A stretch of DNA of 64,000 nt from Roseiarcus sp963787135 (lineage in GTDB: Bacteria > Pseudomonadota > Alphaproteobacteria > Rhizobiales > Beijerinckiaceae). The translations under genes and the position numbers were made by a program. Position 1 is the stretch's first letter; each line of letters opens with the position of its first letter. The notes beneath the pieces are model-generated. The model was not told the DNA's origin. It searched no databases and saw only the letters and a program-made list of their open reading frames with translations. The DNA is taken from assembly GCA_963787135.1 (NCBI GenBank), contig CAWBBW010000028.1, forward strand, positions 117,943 to 181,942. Direction: 5' to 3'. This document shows, one piece after another, positions 52,239 to 60,346 of this stretch.

Positions 52239-52936
52239 AGATGTCCTCAAGCGATGCGAGCGTAGTGCTTGTCCATGGCGCCTGGGCTGACGGATCAAGC
52301 TGGGCGAAGGTCATCGCGCGGTTGGCAGCAGATGGCGTCAAGGCGGTTGCCGCGCCTTTGCCGTTGACATCGTTCCACGACGACGTCACGGCGCTTGATC
52401 GAGCGCTCGAGCGCGTGAACCCACCGGTCGTCCTCGCGGGCCACGCCTATGCGGGCGCGGTCATTGGGGCGGCCCGCAGCGACAAGGTGAAGGCGCTCGT
52501 TTATGTGGCCGCGCTCGCTCCGGACGAAGGCGACACGGTCGCTGACGTGTTCTATCGCGGCACGCCGCATCCGCAGGCGCCGAAGCTCGCGCCGGACGCG
52601 CACGGGTGGATTTATCTGCCCGAGGCGGCCTTCGCCGCCGCCTTCGCGCAAAATGCTTCCGCGGAGGAGCTAGCAGTGCTGGCCGCGGTCCAGCGGCCGA
52701 TCTCGCCCGCCTGCATCACCGTCAAAGTGGGGCGGCCGCTGTGGAAGGACCGGCCGGCCTGGTTCCTGGTCGGCGAGCAGGACCGGATGATCGTCGAGGA
52801 AAATCAGCGATTCATGGCCGGGCGGATGAAGGCCCGGATCCGCTCGCAGCCCGTCGATCACACGCCGTCGGTGACTGCGCCCTCATATGTGCTCGACATC
52901 ATTCGCGAGGCAATCGGCGCGGTCGTCAATGGCTGA
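52235..52936 (+). CDS. Alpha/beta-hydrolase fold protein lacking the nucleophilic serine
   Basis: 233 residues from GTG 52235 (overlapping the haloperoxidase stop) or 231 from ATG 52241. HGAWADGSSW is the oxyanion loop of the EstA/salicylate-esterase-like group. The nucleophile elbow, normally GHSYGG, reads GHAYAG, so Ala71 replaces Ser. The acid (GEQDRMI) and the His (VDHTPSV) are present. It therefore should not work as a normal serine esterase; a cofactor-free dioxygenase-like, binding or inactive role is possible. The operon continues with the RclC-like gene by an 8-bp overlap. Confidence 0.8.
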   Translation: MKMSSSDASVVLVHGAWADGSSWAKVIARLAADGVKAVAAPLPLTSFHDDVTALDRALERVNPPVVLAGHAYAGAVIGAARSDKVKALVYVAALAPDEGDTVADVFYRGTPHPQAPKLAPDAHGWIYLPEAAFAAAFAQNASAEELAVLAAVQRPISPACITVKVGRPLWKDRPAWFLVGEQDRMIVEENQRFMAGRMKARIRSQPVDHTPSVTAPSYVLDIIREAIGAVVNG

Positions 52937-53471
52937 AGTGAGCGACACTGTGAACGCACTCATCACTAATCTCTCGACGCTCGCTCCATTCCGGGGCGAT
53001 ATTGACTATCGCTTGATCCGCGCCGCGATGGTCTTCACGTTCTTCATCTTCGGCTACCAGAAGTGGTTCAGTTTTGAAGCTCATCAGATTGCGCCGTTCA
53101 TCGGCCACAGTCCGCTGGTCTTCTGGCTGATCCCCGCGTTTGGGATTCGGGGCGCAAGTTTCTTCCTCGGCACGACGGAATGGCTGTTCGGGACGCTGAT
53201 TTTCCTGGGCTTCTGGTATCGAAGGCTCGGCGTCGTTGGCGCGCTTGGCTCGATCGTCACCTTTCTCGGCGCCGTCACAATCATCCCGTTTTTCCCCAAC
53301 GCGTGGGCGACGGAAGCGGGCGGATTTCCGGCCATGTATCTGCCGGTCGCGTTCCTGGTGAAGGATTTCCTCTTCCTGGCGGCTTCGTTCTACCTCCTTA
53401 AGCAGGATCTGACGCGTGTGGCGCTGGAAGACCGCGCCGGCGTGGGGAGAAGCAAGACAGAATCGGCTTGA
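52929..53471 (+). CDS. DUF417 (RclC/YkgB-like) inner-membrane protein
   Basis: 180 residues with four hydrophobic segments. The pattern YRLIRAAMVFTFFIFGYQKWFSFEA, then IAPFIGHSPLVFWLIPAFGI and RGASFFLGTTEWLFGTLIFLGF fits DUF417, which includes RclC of the E. coli reactive-chlorine resistance operon. Together with a haloperoxidase two genes upstream this may be part of a response to, or tolerance of, hypohalous acids. That link is inference; rclA, rclB and rclR are not present. Confidence 0.85.
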   Translation: MAEVSDTVNALITNLSTLAPFRGDIDYRLIRAAMVFTFFIFGYQKWFSFEAHQIAPFIGHSPLVFWLIPAFGIRGASFFLGTTEWLFGTLIFLGFWYRRLGVVGALGSIVTFLGAVTIIPFFPNAWATEAGGFPAMYLPVAFLVKDFLFLAASFYLLKQDLTRVALEDRAGVGRSKTESA

Positions 53472-53509
53472 GCCAAACCTGGTTATCGATGAGCGAAAGG
53501 AGAAGCTTC

Positions 53510-54355
53510 ATGACGGCGACTCACTATCGGACTGCCAAAGTCGACGGCCGCGTCGTCTTCTACCGCGAGGCCGGCCCTAAAGGCGCGCCGAAGTTTCTGC
53601 TGCTGCATGGCTTCCCGACCGCCGGCCACATGTTCCGCGACCTTATCCCGGCTCTTGCCGACCGCTTCCATATCGTCGCGCCCGATCTGCCGGGCTTCGG
53701 CAACTCTGATATGCCCGATAGGGGCAACACGTTCGACCGGATTGCCGAGACGATCGATCGCTTCACCGAGACCATCGGCTTCGATCGCTATGCGGTCTAC
53801 GTGTTCGATTACGGCGCGCCGACCGGGTTCCGGCTCGCGGTCAAGCATCCCGACCGGATCACCGCGATCATCTCGCAGAACGGCAACGCTTACGAGGAGG
53901 GCTTGAGCGACGGCTGGAATCCGATTCGGGCGTACTGGAGGGACGCTTCGCCCGCGAACCGCGCAGCGCTGCGCGACTTTCTGAAGCCCGAAAGCACGTA
54001 CTGGCAGTACACGCACGGCGTAATCGACACGACGAAGGTTTCCCCGGACGGCCATTCGCTGGACAATTTCTACCTCGCCCGGCCCGGCGTGACCGAGGTG
54101 CAGCTCGACCTGTTCGGCGACTACAAGAGCAACGTCGCGCTCTATCCGACTTTCCAGCAGTACTTCCGGACCCACAAGCCGCGCTTGCTGGCGGTGTGGG
54201 GCAAGAACGATCCATTCTTCCTGCCGCCGGGCGCGGAGGCCTTCAAGCGCGACATCCCGAACGCGACGGTGCGCTTCTTCGACACCGGACATTTCGCGCT
54301 GGAGACACACGCTCCCGAGATCGCGGCGGCCATCCGGGAATTCCTTCCCCGCTGA
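53510..54355 (+). CDS. Alpha/beta hydrolase with aspartate nucleophile (dehalogenase/epoxide-hydrolase-like)
   Basis: 281 residues from ATG 53510 (AAAGGAG at good spacing). HGFPTAGHMFRDLIPALADR and APDLPGFGNSDMP are the fold hallmarks. The nucleophile elbow is VFDYGAPTG, with Asp in the nucleophile position as in haloalkane dehalogenases and epoxide hydrolases; the acid lies in VWGKNDPFF and the His in TGHFALETH. Substrate unknown; the neighbouring haloperoxidase makes a halogenated compound an attractive but unproven idea. Confidence 0.85.
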   Translation: MTATHYRTAKVDGRVVFYREAGPKGAPKFLLLHGFPTAGHMFRDLIPALADRFHIVAPDLPGFGNSDMPDRGNTFDRIAETIDRFTETIGFDRYAVYVFDYGAPTGFRLAVKHPDRITAIISQNGNAYEEGLSDGWNPIRAYWRDASPANRAALRDFLKPESTYWQYTHGVIDTTKVSPDGHSLDNFYLARPGVTEVQLDLFGDYKSNVALYPTFQQYFRTHKPRLLAVWGKNDPFFLPPGAEAFKRDIPNATVRFFDTGHFALETHAPEIAAAIREFLPR

Positions 54356-54385
54356 CCTCCATTTCGCAATCGAGGAGAGACTCCA

Positions 54386-55156
54386 ATGGCGAAGTCAGTC
54401 GCGATCGTCACGGGCGCGAGCCAGGGCATCGGACGGGCGACGGCGATCCGCCTCGCGCGCGACTTCTCGGCGCTCGTCCTCGTCGCTCGGGACCGGGCCC
54501 ATCTGGACGAGACGGCGCAGGCGGTGAAGGCCGCCGGCGCCGAAGCGCTGGTAATCGATATCGACCTTTCTGAGCTCCCAGCTGCCCAGACCGTCGTCGA
54601 TCAGGCCTTGGCTGCATTCGGTCGCATCGACGCGCTGCTCAATATCGCCGGCGCGGTGCCTCAGATCGACCTCTTCGAGATGACCGACGAGCAATGGGAG
54701 GGCGGGCTGGCGCTGAAGCTGCACGGGGCGCGGCGCCTCACGATCGCGGCGTGGCCCGCTTTGAAGAAGGCCAAGGGCGCGGTCGTCCTGATGTCGGGCA
54801 ATTCGGCCTTGTTTCCGAAAGCGCCCTATGCCGCGGTCGGCACGATCAACGCCGCGATCGTCGCTTTGGCGAAGGCGTTCTCGGATCGCGGCATCGCCGA
54901 TGGTGTGCAGGTCAACAGCGTGCTGCCTGGACCGGTGATGACGGGCCGCCGCCAGTCCTATCTCCAGCATTGGGCGCCACTGCACAACATGACGGTCGAA
55001 GAGGCGACCGCGAACTTCCCGAAGGAGGCCGGCATCGCCCGCTATGGCGAGCCGGAGGAGATCGCGGAGCTGATGGCCTTCCTGGTGTCGCCAGGCGCGC
55101 GCTGGATGACCGGTTCGACGCTCCGCATGGACGGCGGCGAGGTGAAGTCCATCTGA
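54386..55156 (+). CDS. Short-chain dehydrogenase/reductase with altered catalytic motif
   Basis: 256 residues from ATG 54386 (GAGGAGAGACTCC upstream). The NAD(P) motif TGASQGIG and the NIAG loop (N86-I-A-G89) are normal, and Ser is present (S137 or S140). The YxxxK motif reads Y148-A-A-V-G152, so the catalytic Lys is missing. Such atypical members occur, often as ene-lyase-like or inactive paralogues. Last intact gene of the strand-plus series starting at 50352. Confidence 0.82.
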   Translation: MAKSVAIVTGASQGIGRATAIRLARDFSALVLVARDRAHLDETAQAVKAAGAEALVIDIDLSELPAAQTVVDQALAAFGRIDALLNIAGAVPQIDLFEMTDEQWEGGLALKLHGARRLTIAAWPALKKAKGAVVLMSGNSALFPKAPYAAVGTINAAIVALAKAFSDRGIADGVQVNSVLPGPVMTGRRQSYLQHWAPLHNMTVEEATANFPKEAGIARYGEPEEIAELMAFLVSPGARWMTGSTLRMDGGEVKSI

Positions 55157-55354
55157 CGGCGGAGAGGCTCATTGCGGCGAGCGCGCAGCTCTGCCAGAGG
55201 CATGCCGAGTCGCGCCGGTCGGATGGTCATTCCCGCCAGCGACGGAAGCAGCCTCGCCCGTTGCGAGTGCTCCGGTTGTGGAGGGACCGGGTGAGACACG
55301 CGGTCCGGCCGCTCATTCTTTGTAGGGCTCCCACCAGCCCCTCCGCCGCCGCGC

Positions 55355-55584
55355 ATCCTGAAGCTGAACGTCCGGACGCTGTCTCGATATCTGGCAATCG
55401 AGGGGGCCAGCTTCCAGGCCATTCCGACAACGTGCGCTACCCGAAGGCGCGCGAGCTGCTCGCCGTCACCGACATGCCGATTGGCGAGATCGCGCACGCC
55501 CTGTCCTACGCCGGGCACCCGCCGTTCATCGACGCCTACCCGGGTGCGGCGTCCCACGTCGGAATGGCGCCGCGCGACCCATAA
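55355..55584 (+). pseudogene. AraC-family regulator, C-terminal remnant
   Basis: One frame reads LKLNVRTLSRYLAIEGASFQAI; a shift at about 55420 continues NVRYPKARELLAVTDMPIGE and IAHALSYAGHPPFIDAYPGA to TAA 55584. This is the double helix-turn-helix end of an AraC regulator. The N-terminal part is absent. The interval 55157-55354 before it holds no recognisable part. It may once have controlled the genes upstream. Confidence 0.65.
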
Positions 55585-56004
55585 GCGGTGAGCTTTTACG
55601 ACCGCTCTTTGCGCTTCGCCGGGTGGCGGGTTCGACTGATCGCAATCCACTCTTCAAGATGTTTCGCCGACTTTCTCCATGGATTCCTGCTTAGGCGGAG
55701 ACCGGGCATAGAGACAACGCAAGGCAAGGCCCGCTTATGTGCCCACTTGCGACGTTCGCGGTCGCGATCTGCAACAGCAGCTTCACATCGACTCCGGCCA
55801 TAGGCTCGCAGGACCTGCGTGCGGAGGTGAACGCACCTGCCTCGGAGCGGTAGGGACAAGTCGTTGAGCGACGTCTAGCGTTCGTCTCGACGGCGCACCC
55901 TGACGTGCGCTAAGCCAAGAACAAATGCCGAAGAGAGATGTCTACACAGACCAAAAAAAGTGTCTACACGCCGCCGGGGACCTCGGCTAGGCCATTGATT
56001 TAAC
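55585..56004. other. Intergenic region with TGTCTACAC direct repeats
   Basis: About 420 bp without a supported gene. TGTCTACAC occurs twice, at 55939-55947 and 55961-55969, 22 bp apart (two helical turns). The reverse complement GTGTAGACA resembles the terminal repeats of IS21-type elements, so this could be an IS scar next to the tRNA gene, but no transposase sequence is left. Confidence 0.35.
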
Positions 56005-56080
56005 TGGTGCCCAGGGGCGGAATCGAACCACCGACACTGCGATTTTCAGTCGCATGCTCTACCAACTGAGCTACCTGGGC
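56005..56080 (-). tRNA. tRNA-Phe (GAA)
   Basis: Acceptor stem GCCCAGG pairs with CCTGGGC; D-arm GCTCAGTTGGTAGAGC; anticodon arm GCGACTGAAAATCGC with anticodon GAA; T-arm GGTGGTTCGATTCCGCC; discriminator A and an encoded CCA end. All arms fold. The gene is 76 nt with CCA. It lies close to a putative IS scar and 2.7 kb before the phage-like segment. Confidence 0.97.
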
Positions 56081-56214
56081 GACCGCGCGTCCTCTTGGGA
56101 CCCAAGCGGATGGCGGCTTATAGGCGCCGGGCTGCGCCTTGTCCAGAGCGAGCGGGGCTGACCGCATCGGCTTGCCGCGCTTCGCTTCTGGCGCGAGGCG
56201 GCGAGTTCGTGATA

Positions 56215-56850
56215 ATGTCCGAGCCCATGCGTGTCGCCGTTCAATTCTGCTTCGTCTCCTTCGCCGTCTCAGCGGCTCTCCTCGCGCCTGTCGCGCGAGC
56301 GGCGGCCGCCGACCTGCCGATGTCGCCCTCGAGCTATCCGGCGCTCGCGCCCAGCGCGGCGGACGTGACGCCCGACCCCTGGGCCGGCCTTTATGTCGGA
56401 ACCGGCGTCTCCGCCTGGGGCGGCAAGGGGGTCAAGGGCGGGTTCGGGGCCGAGGGCTACATCGGCTACAATCATGATTTCGACAATGGCGTGATCCTGG
56501 GCGTCCGGGCGTCGAGCGGTTACGAGCCCGAGCTCTGGTCGACCCCGCGCGGCTTCACCCAGTTCACCGGAACCGCCTTCGCCGGAGGCGAAGCCATCGT
56601 CGGCTACCGGATGGGGCAGGTGACCCCCTATCTGATCGCCGGGGTCGATCTCGCCCGGCCGAGCAATTTCGGGACGATCAGTCCGCTCGACGCGGTCAAC
56701 AACGTCTTTTCGGGGCCGGGCTCCGTCCAGGCGGTCGGCACCGTCGGCATGGGCGTCACTTACCAGATCACGCCGAATTTCAGCATGGGCATCGAAGCGC
56801 GCGTCCATACTGTCAACAACGGCAGCGCCCTGGCGCCGTTGCCCTACTAG
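56215..56850 (+). CDS. Outer-membrane beta-barrel protein
   Basis: 211 residues from ATG 56215 (MSEPMRVAVQFCFVSFAVSAALLAP, signal peptide ending ARAAAADLP). An ATG at 56227 is an alternative. After a Pro/Ala/Ser linker the sequence WAGLYVGTGVSAWGGKGVKGGFGAEGYIGYNHDF is the standard start of alphaproteobacterial outer-membrane barrels (porin-like, OmpA-barrel type). Further strands follow, ending with a non-aromatic Pro-Leu-Pro-Tyr. Eight strands would fit the length. Confidence 0.8.
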   Translation: MSEPMRVAVQFCFVSFAVSAALLAPVARAAAADLPMSPSSYPALAPSAADVTPDPWAGLYVGTGVSAWGGKGVKGGFGAEGYIGYNHDFDNGVILGVRASSGYEPELWSTPRGFTQFTGTAFAGGEAIVGYRMGQVTPYLIAGVDLARPSNFGTISPLDAVNNVFSGPGSVQAVGTVGMGVTYQITPNFSMGIEARVHTVNNGSALAPLPY

Positions 56851-56885
56851 CGGGTGCGGTTGCTTTCGCCTGGGCGCCCTTCTCG

Positions 56886-58466
56886 ATGACCCTCATGAAC
56901 CAATGGTCCCGCCGCGCGCTGCTCGCCAGCTTCGCCGCCGCATCGGGCGCGCGCTTCGTTGCTCGCGCGACCGCTCAAACCGAAACGCAAGGGGCGGGCG
57001 GCGGCTCGGCGCCGTTCGGATATCCCGACGTCGTCAAGCGCGCGCGCGACCTTGCCGCCGCGCCCTATGACGCGGCGATCCCGGCCATGCCGGACGGACT
57101 GGCGAATCTCGATTTCGACGCCTGGCGCGACATCCGCTTCAAATCAGACAAACCTCTGCTCGACGGGCAGAACAACAATTTCCGCCTCGAGCTTTTTCAC
57201 CTGGGCCACCTCTACAAGCGTCCCGTCACCATCAACGTGCTCCGCGACGGCATCCCGGCGCCCATTCCCTATGCGTCGAACCTGTTCGACTATGGGCGGA
57301 CCAAGGTCGAGGCCAACCTGCCGGTGAACTTGGGCTTCGCCGGCTTCCGCCTGCGCTTCCCGATCAACGCGCCCCACGTCTGGGACGAGGTCGTGGCGTT
57401 CCTCGGCGCGAGCTATTTCCGCTTTCTCGGCCGCGGGCAGCGCTACGGCCTTTCGGCGCGCGGGCTCGCCATCGGCGCCGGCCAGCGGCTCAACGAGGAG
57501 TTCCCGTTCTTCCGCGAATTCTGGATCGAAACGCCGGGCCCGGCGGCCGAGCGCATCGTGATCTATGGGCTGCTCGACGGCGAATCGGCGACCGGCGCCT
57601 TCCGTTTCGATCTGGTGCCGGACCAGGAAACCTATATCGAGACCAACGTCACCCTCATCGCGCGGAAGGCCATTCCGGACCTTGGCCTCGCGCCGCTCTC
57701 CTCGATGTTTTACGTCGGCAAGAACGACCGTCGCTTCTCCGACGATTTCCGTGGCGAACTGCACGATTCGGACGGGCTCCTCATGCACACCGGCGCCGGC
57801 GAATGGATCTGGCGCCCGCTCAGCAATCCGGTCGCGCCGGCCGTCTCGGTCTTTCTCGATACCAACCCGCACGGCTTCGGGCTCCTGCAGCGCGACCGCA
57901 ACTTCCCCGACTACCAGGATCTCGAACTCGCCTACGAACTCAGGCCGAGCTACTGGATCGAGCCGCACGAGGGCTGGGGCGAGGGCAGGGTGGTGCTGCT
58001 CGAACTGCCGACCAGCGACGAGACCAACGACAACATCGTCGCCGCCTGGTCGCCGAAAGACGGCCTCGAGGCGGGCAAGTCGCTGGCGTACGGCTATCGC
58101 ATCACCGCGCTGACGATGGATCAGGACCTCACGCCGGGCGGCCGCACGATCGCCACCTTCCATGTCGCGGCGCGCGCGCTCGGCGCTCCGGAATCGCCCC
58201 CGCCCGGCGCGACCCGGTTCCTGATCGACTTCTCGGGCGGCGAACTCTCCTACTACATGAGCGATCCCTCGATGGTGGCGGTGGTCGCCACCACCTCGAA
58301 CGGCCGGATCCTGCGCACCTTCCTCACCCCCAACACCCATATCCGCGGCTTCCGCGCCGGCGTCGACATCGCCGTCGATCCGGGCCAGAGCGCGGATCTG
58401 CGCGTCTTCCTGCGCGCCGGCCCCAAGGCGCTGACCGAGACCTGGACCTTCCCCTGGCGGGCGTGA
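56886..58466 (+). CDS. Glucan biosynthesis protein OpgG/OpgD (MdoG family)
   Basis: 526 residues, starting MTLMNQWSRRALLASFAAAS, a twin-arginine-type signal, which is more like OpgD than OpgG. Family strings are FGYPDVVKRARDLAAAPYD, FDAWRDIRFKSDKPLL, RPLSNPVAPAVSVFLDTNPH and GFGLLQRDRNFPDYQDLELAYELRPSYW, and the conserved ending ETWTFPWR. These periplasmic proteins modify or branch osmoregulated periplasmic beta-glucans. No opgH is seen in the window. Full length. Confidence 0.92.
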   Translation: MTLMNQWSRRALLASFAAASGARFVARATAQTETQGAGGGSAPFGYPDVVKRARDLAAAPYDAAIPAMPDGLANLDFDAWRDIRFKSDKPLLDGQNNNFRLELFHLGHLYKRPVTINVLRDGIPAPIPYASNLFDYGRTKVEANLPVNLGFAGFRLRFPINAPHVWDEVVAFLGASYFRFLGRGQRYGLSARGLAIGAGQRLNEEFPFFREFWIETPGPAAERIVIYGLLDGESATGAFRFDLVPDQETYIETNVTLIARKAIPDLGLAPLSSMFYVGKNDRRFSDDFRGELHDSDGLLMHTGAGEWIWRPLSNPVAPAVSVFLDTNPHGFGLLQRDRNFPDYQDLELAYELRPSYWIEPHEGWGEGRVVLLELPTSDETNDNIVAAWSPKDGLEAGKSLAYGYRITALTMDQDLTPGGRTIATFHVAARALGAPESPPPGATRFLIDFSGGELSYYMSDPSMVAVVATTSNGRILRTFLTPNTHIRGFRAGVDIAVDPGQSADLRVFLRAGPKALTETWTFPWRA

Positions 58467-58846
58467 GGCGCCTGCTAGCAGGGCGAAAACAGGGCCGACG
58501 CCGCGTTTCTGCTCAATCCTGCCAAGGAAAGACGCTTTATTTCCAGTTGGTTCCGATAGAATTCTCATGTACGGGGAAGGGCGAAATAACAGGACGGTAA
58601 CAGGCGGCCAATTCGTATTGATCAGGCCGATAACAGGGGCGTGGAGCGCCCCGAAAACGGGTGACGATCGCTCCGCCGCCAAAGGCCGGGCGGCAGATGA
58701 AAGAAATTAAGCATCTATATGTTTTAGAACGCTAAACATCGATTTGTTCTATTTTTGTTCTTGCATAACCGCGGCGATGCGGATAGGATACGAAGCTTCG
58801 CTGATCGGGGTTCGTGAGCCGCCCTGGAACCGACAAGGGCAATCTC
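58467..58846 (+). repeat. Intergenic AACAGG-rich element, copy 2, and ParB-gene leader
   Basis: CCTGCTAGCAGGGCGAAAACAGGG starts at 58473, followed by AATAACAGGACGGTAACAGG (58582-58602) and GATAACAGGGGCG (58629-58641). The word order matches copy 1 at 12040-12205 read on the other strand. The stretch 58700-58770 is markedly AT-rich (TTAAGCATCTATATGTTTTA) and may contain the promoter of the following gene. Confidence 0.45.
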
Positions 58847-59710
58847 ATGACCAGTCGCAATCAACCGGCCGCGCGGTTTCATGTCCGCTGGCTTCCCGCG
58901 AACGCGCTCACGCCCGATCCCAGAAACGCGCGCATACACTCGGCTCGTCAGGTCGCCCGCATCGCCGACAGCATCGCGGCCTTCGGCTTCAACGCGCCGG
59001 TCCTCATCGACGGGAAGGGCGGGGTGCTGGCGGGTCACGGGCGGCTGCTCGCCGCCCGGCGCCTGGGCTTGAGGGAGGTTCCGACCATCACGCTCGATCA
59101 TCTGAGCGAAGCCCAGGCCCGAGCCTTCATGCTTGCCGACAACCGGCTTGGCGAGCTCGCCTCCTGGGACGACGGGCGGCTTGGCGTCGAGCTTCAGGAG
59201 CTGAAGAGCCTCGACCTCGATTTCGCCCTCGAAGCGACCGGCTTTGAGCTGAGCGAGATCGATCTGAGGATCGACTGGCGTCCTTCCCGACGCCCTATGG
59301 CCCGCGGGCGCGATCAGCGATCGCGCCTACAGCAAAGCGATCAGCGAGCGCGCGCGCCGGTCGCGCAGGCGGGCGACGCGTGGACGCTCGGGCCCCATCG
59401 TCTCGTTTGCGCGGACGATTGCGACGCCGCGGGTTTCTCCGCGATCGACGCCGCGATCCGGCGATGGCAGGCCGCGACGGGAGACAGCGCGCGCCTTCAT
59501 CCGGGCGGCGAGACCTTCGATGAGGTCGCGCGGGGCAGAGGCGGTGCGCGCCGCGAACCCAGAGAGCGCATTCCCTCCCCCCTTGTGGGGGAGGGCGAGG
59601 GAGGGGGGTCGCGCGGACGGGAAACGCGAGCGCGACGTCGCGCAGACGGGAAACGTGAGCGCGTTACCTCCACGCCAACGGGATCTGCATGGCGCGACCC
59701 CCCACCCTAA
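58847..59710 (+). CDS. ParB-like nuclease domain protein, remnant of a ParB-DNA methyltransferase fusion
   Basis: Residues 10-140 from ATG 58847 are a ParB/Srx domain (ALTPDPRNARIHSARQVARI, GVLAGHGRLLAARRLG, MLADNRLGELASWDDGRL). Then comes AGDAWTLGPHRLVCADDCD, which in phage-type enzymes leads into an N6-adenine or N4-cytosine methyltransferase. Here the methylase motifs (FxGxG and DPPY) are missing and the sequence jumps to AIDAAIRRWQAATGDSARLH and ETFDEVARG, the normal C-terminus of those enzymes. The reading frame then runs into a repeat. It is an internally deleted gene; the ParB part may still bind DNA. Confidence 0.75.
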   Translation: MTSRNQPAARFHVRWLPANALTPDPRNARIHSARQVARIADSIAAFGFNAPVLIDGKGGVLAGHGRLLAARRLGLREVPTITLDHLSEAQARAFMLADNRLGELASWDDGRLGVELQELKSLDLDFALEATGFELSEIDLRIDWRPSRRPMARGRDQRSRLQQSDQRARAPVAQAGDAWTLGPHRLVCADDCDAAGFSAIDAAIRRWQAATGDSARLHPGGETFDEVARGRGGARREPRERIPSPLVGEGEGGGSRGRETRARRRADGKRERVTSTPTGSAWRDPPP

Positions 59711-59738
59711 CCCGCCCCCACAAGAGGGGGCGGGGACA
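59570..59738. repeat. Paired CCCTCCCCC...GGGGGAGGG repeats
   Basis: Left arm CCCTCCCCCCTTGTGGGGGA (about 59575-59612) and right arm CACCCTAACCCGCCCCCACA (about 59703-59738) are the common proteobacterial low-complexity repeat in opposite orientations. The ParB-remnant frame is open through both, so its last 40-50 residues are repeat-encoded. Confidence 0.6.
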
Positions 59739-59811
59739 GATCGGAACCGCATGCGATGCAGCCCGGCTTCAACTGAGACGAGAATACCCATTATGATATT
59801 GAGATCGCCCT

Positions 59812-60234
59812 TTGTCTGAGACGTCCGTTCCCTCACCCCCGACCCCCCTCGACGAGCTCGGGGCAGGCTCTCTCCCGGACGGGAGAGGGGAGAAACAGCC
59901 CCGGCGGGACACCCGCTTCCGGCCCGGGCAGTCGGGCAATCCGCGCGGGCGGCCGAAGCGCGGGGCTTTGAGCGCGCTCGTGGCGAGCGCGCTCGGCGAG
60001 AAGGTCGAGGCGAAGGAAAACGGCCGGCGGCGGCGCATCACCAAGCTCGAGGCGGCGGTGAAGCAGCTCGTCAATCGCGCCGCGGGCGGTGATCAGCGCG
60101 CGACGCAATTCGTCTTTGCGCTGCTCGACGGCGATCAGGGCCGCCCGGCGCCGCAGCCGGCCGAACGCCCCGCCGCGGGCGACGCCATCGTCGTCGCCGA
60201 GCTCGTCCGCCGCCTCTCGCGGGTGAAGGAATGA
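59812..60234 (+). CDS. DUF5681 protein, N-terminus encoded by a repeat
   Basis: Up to 140 residues with TTG 59812 as the first start. The DUF5681 core is TRFRPGQSGNPRGRPKRGAL, then a helical part ITKLEAAVKQLVNRAAGGDQ and RATQFVFALL. DUF5681 proteins precede terminase genes in prophage-like and gene-transfer-agent-like segments and may be small-terminase-like. Residues 6-28 (PSPPTPLDELGAGSLPDGRGE) are translated from a dispersed CTCTCCCGGACGGGAGAGG repeat, which appears to have displaced the original start. Confidence 0.75.
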   Translation: MSETSVPSPPTPLDELGAGSLPDGRGEKQPRRDTRFRPGQSGNPRGRPKRGALSALVASALGEKVEAKENGRRRRITKLEAAVKQLVNRAAGGDQRATQFVFALLDGDQGRPAPQPAERPAAGDAIVVAELVRRLSRVKE

Positions 60235-60237
60235 GCG

Positions 60238-60344
60238 CCGTGCCCTCACCCCAACCCTCTCCCGCAAGCGGGAGAGGGGGCGCGATCCCTTCTCCCGCTT
60301 GCGGGAGAAGGTGGCCGGCGGCAGCCGGCCGGATGAGGGCGCGC
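60238..60344. repeat. CTCTCCCGCAAGCGGGAGAG palindromic repeats
   Basis: Two neighbouring copies, CTCTCCCGCAAGCGGGAGAG (60259-60278) and TTCTCCCGCTTGCGGGAGAA (60291-60310), flanked by CCTCACCCC and GGATGAGGGC. A dispersed proteobacterial repeat placed between DUF5681 and the terminase gene. Confidence 0.7.
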
Positions 60345-60346
60345 CC

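Noticed and set aside
58847..59710. Chromosome or plasmid partition ParB
   Set aside because: No parA, no KorB or helix-turn-helix region; the linker and tail are those of ParB-methylase phage proteins.
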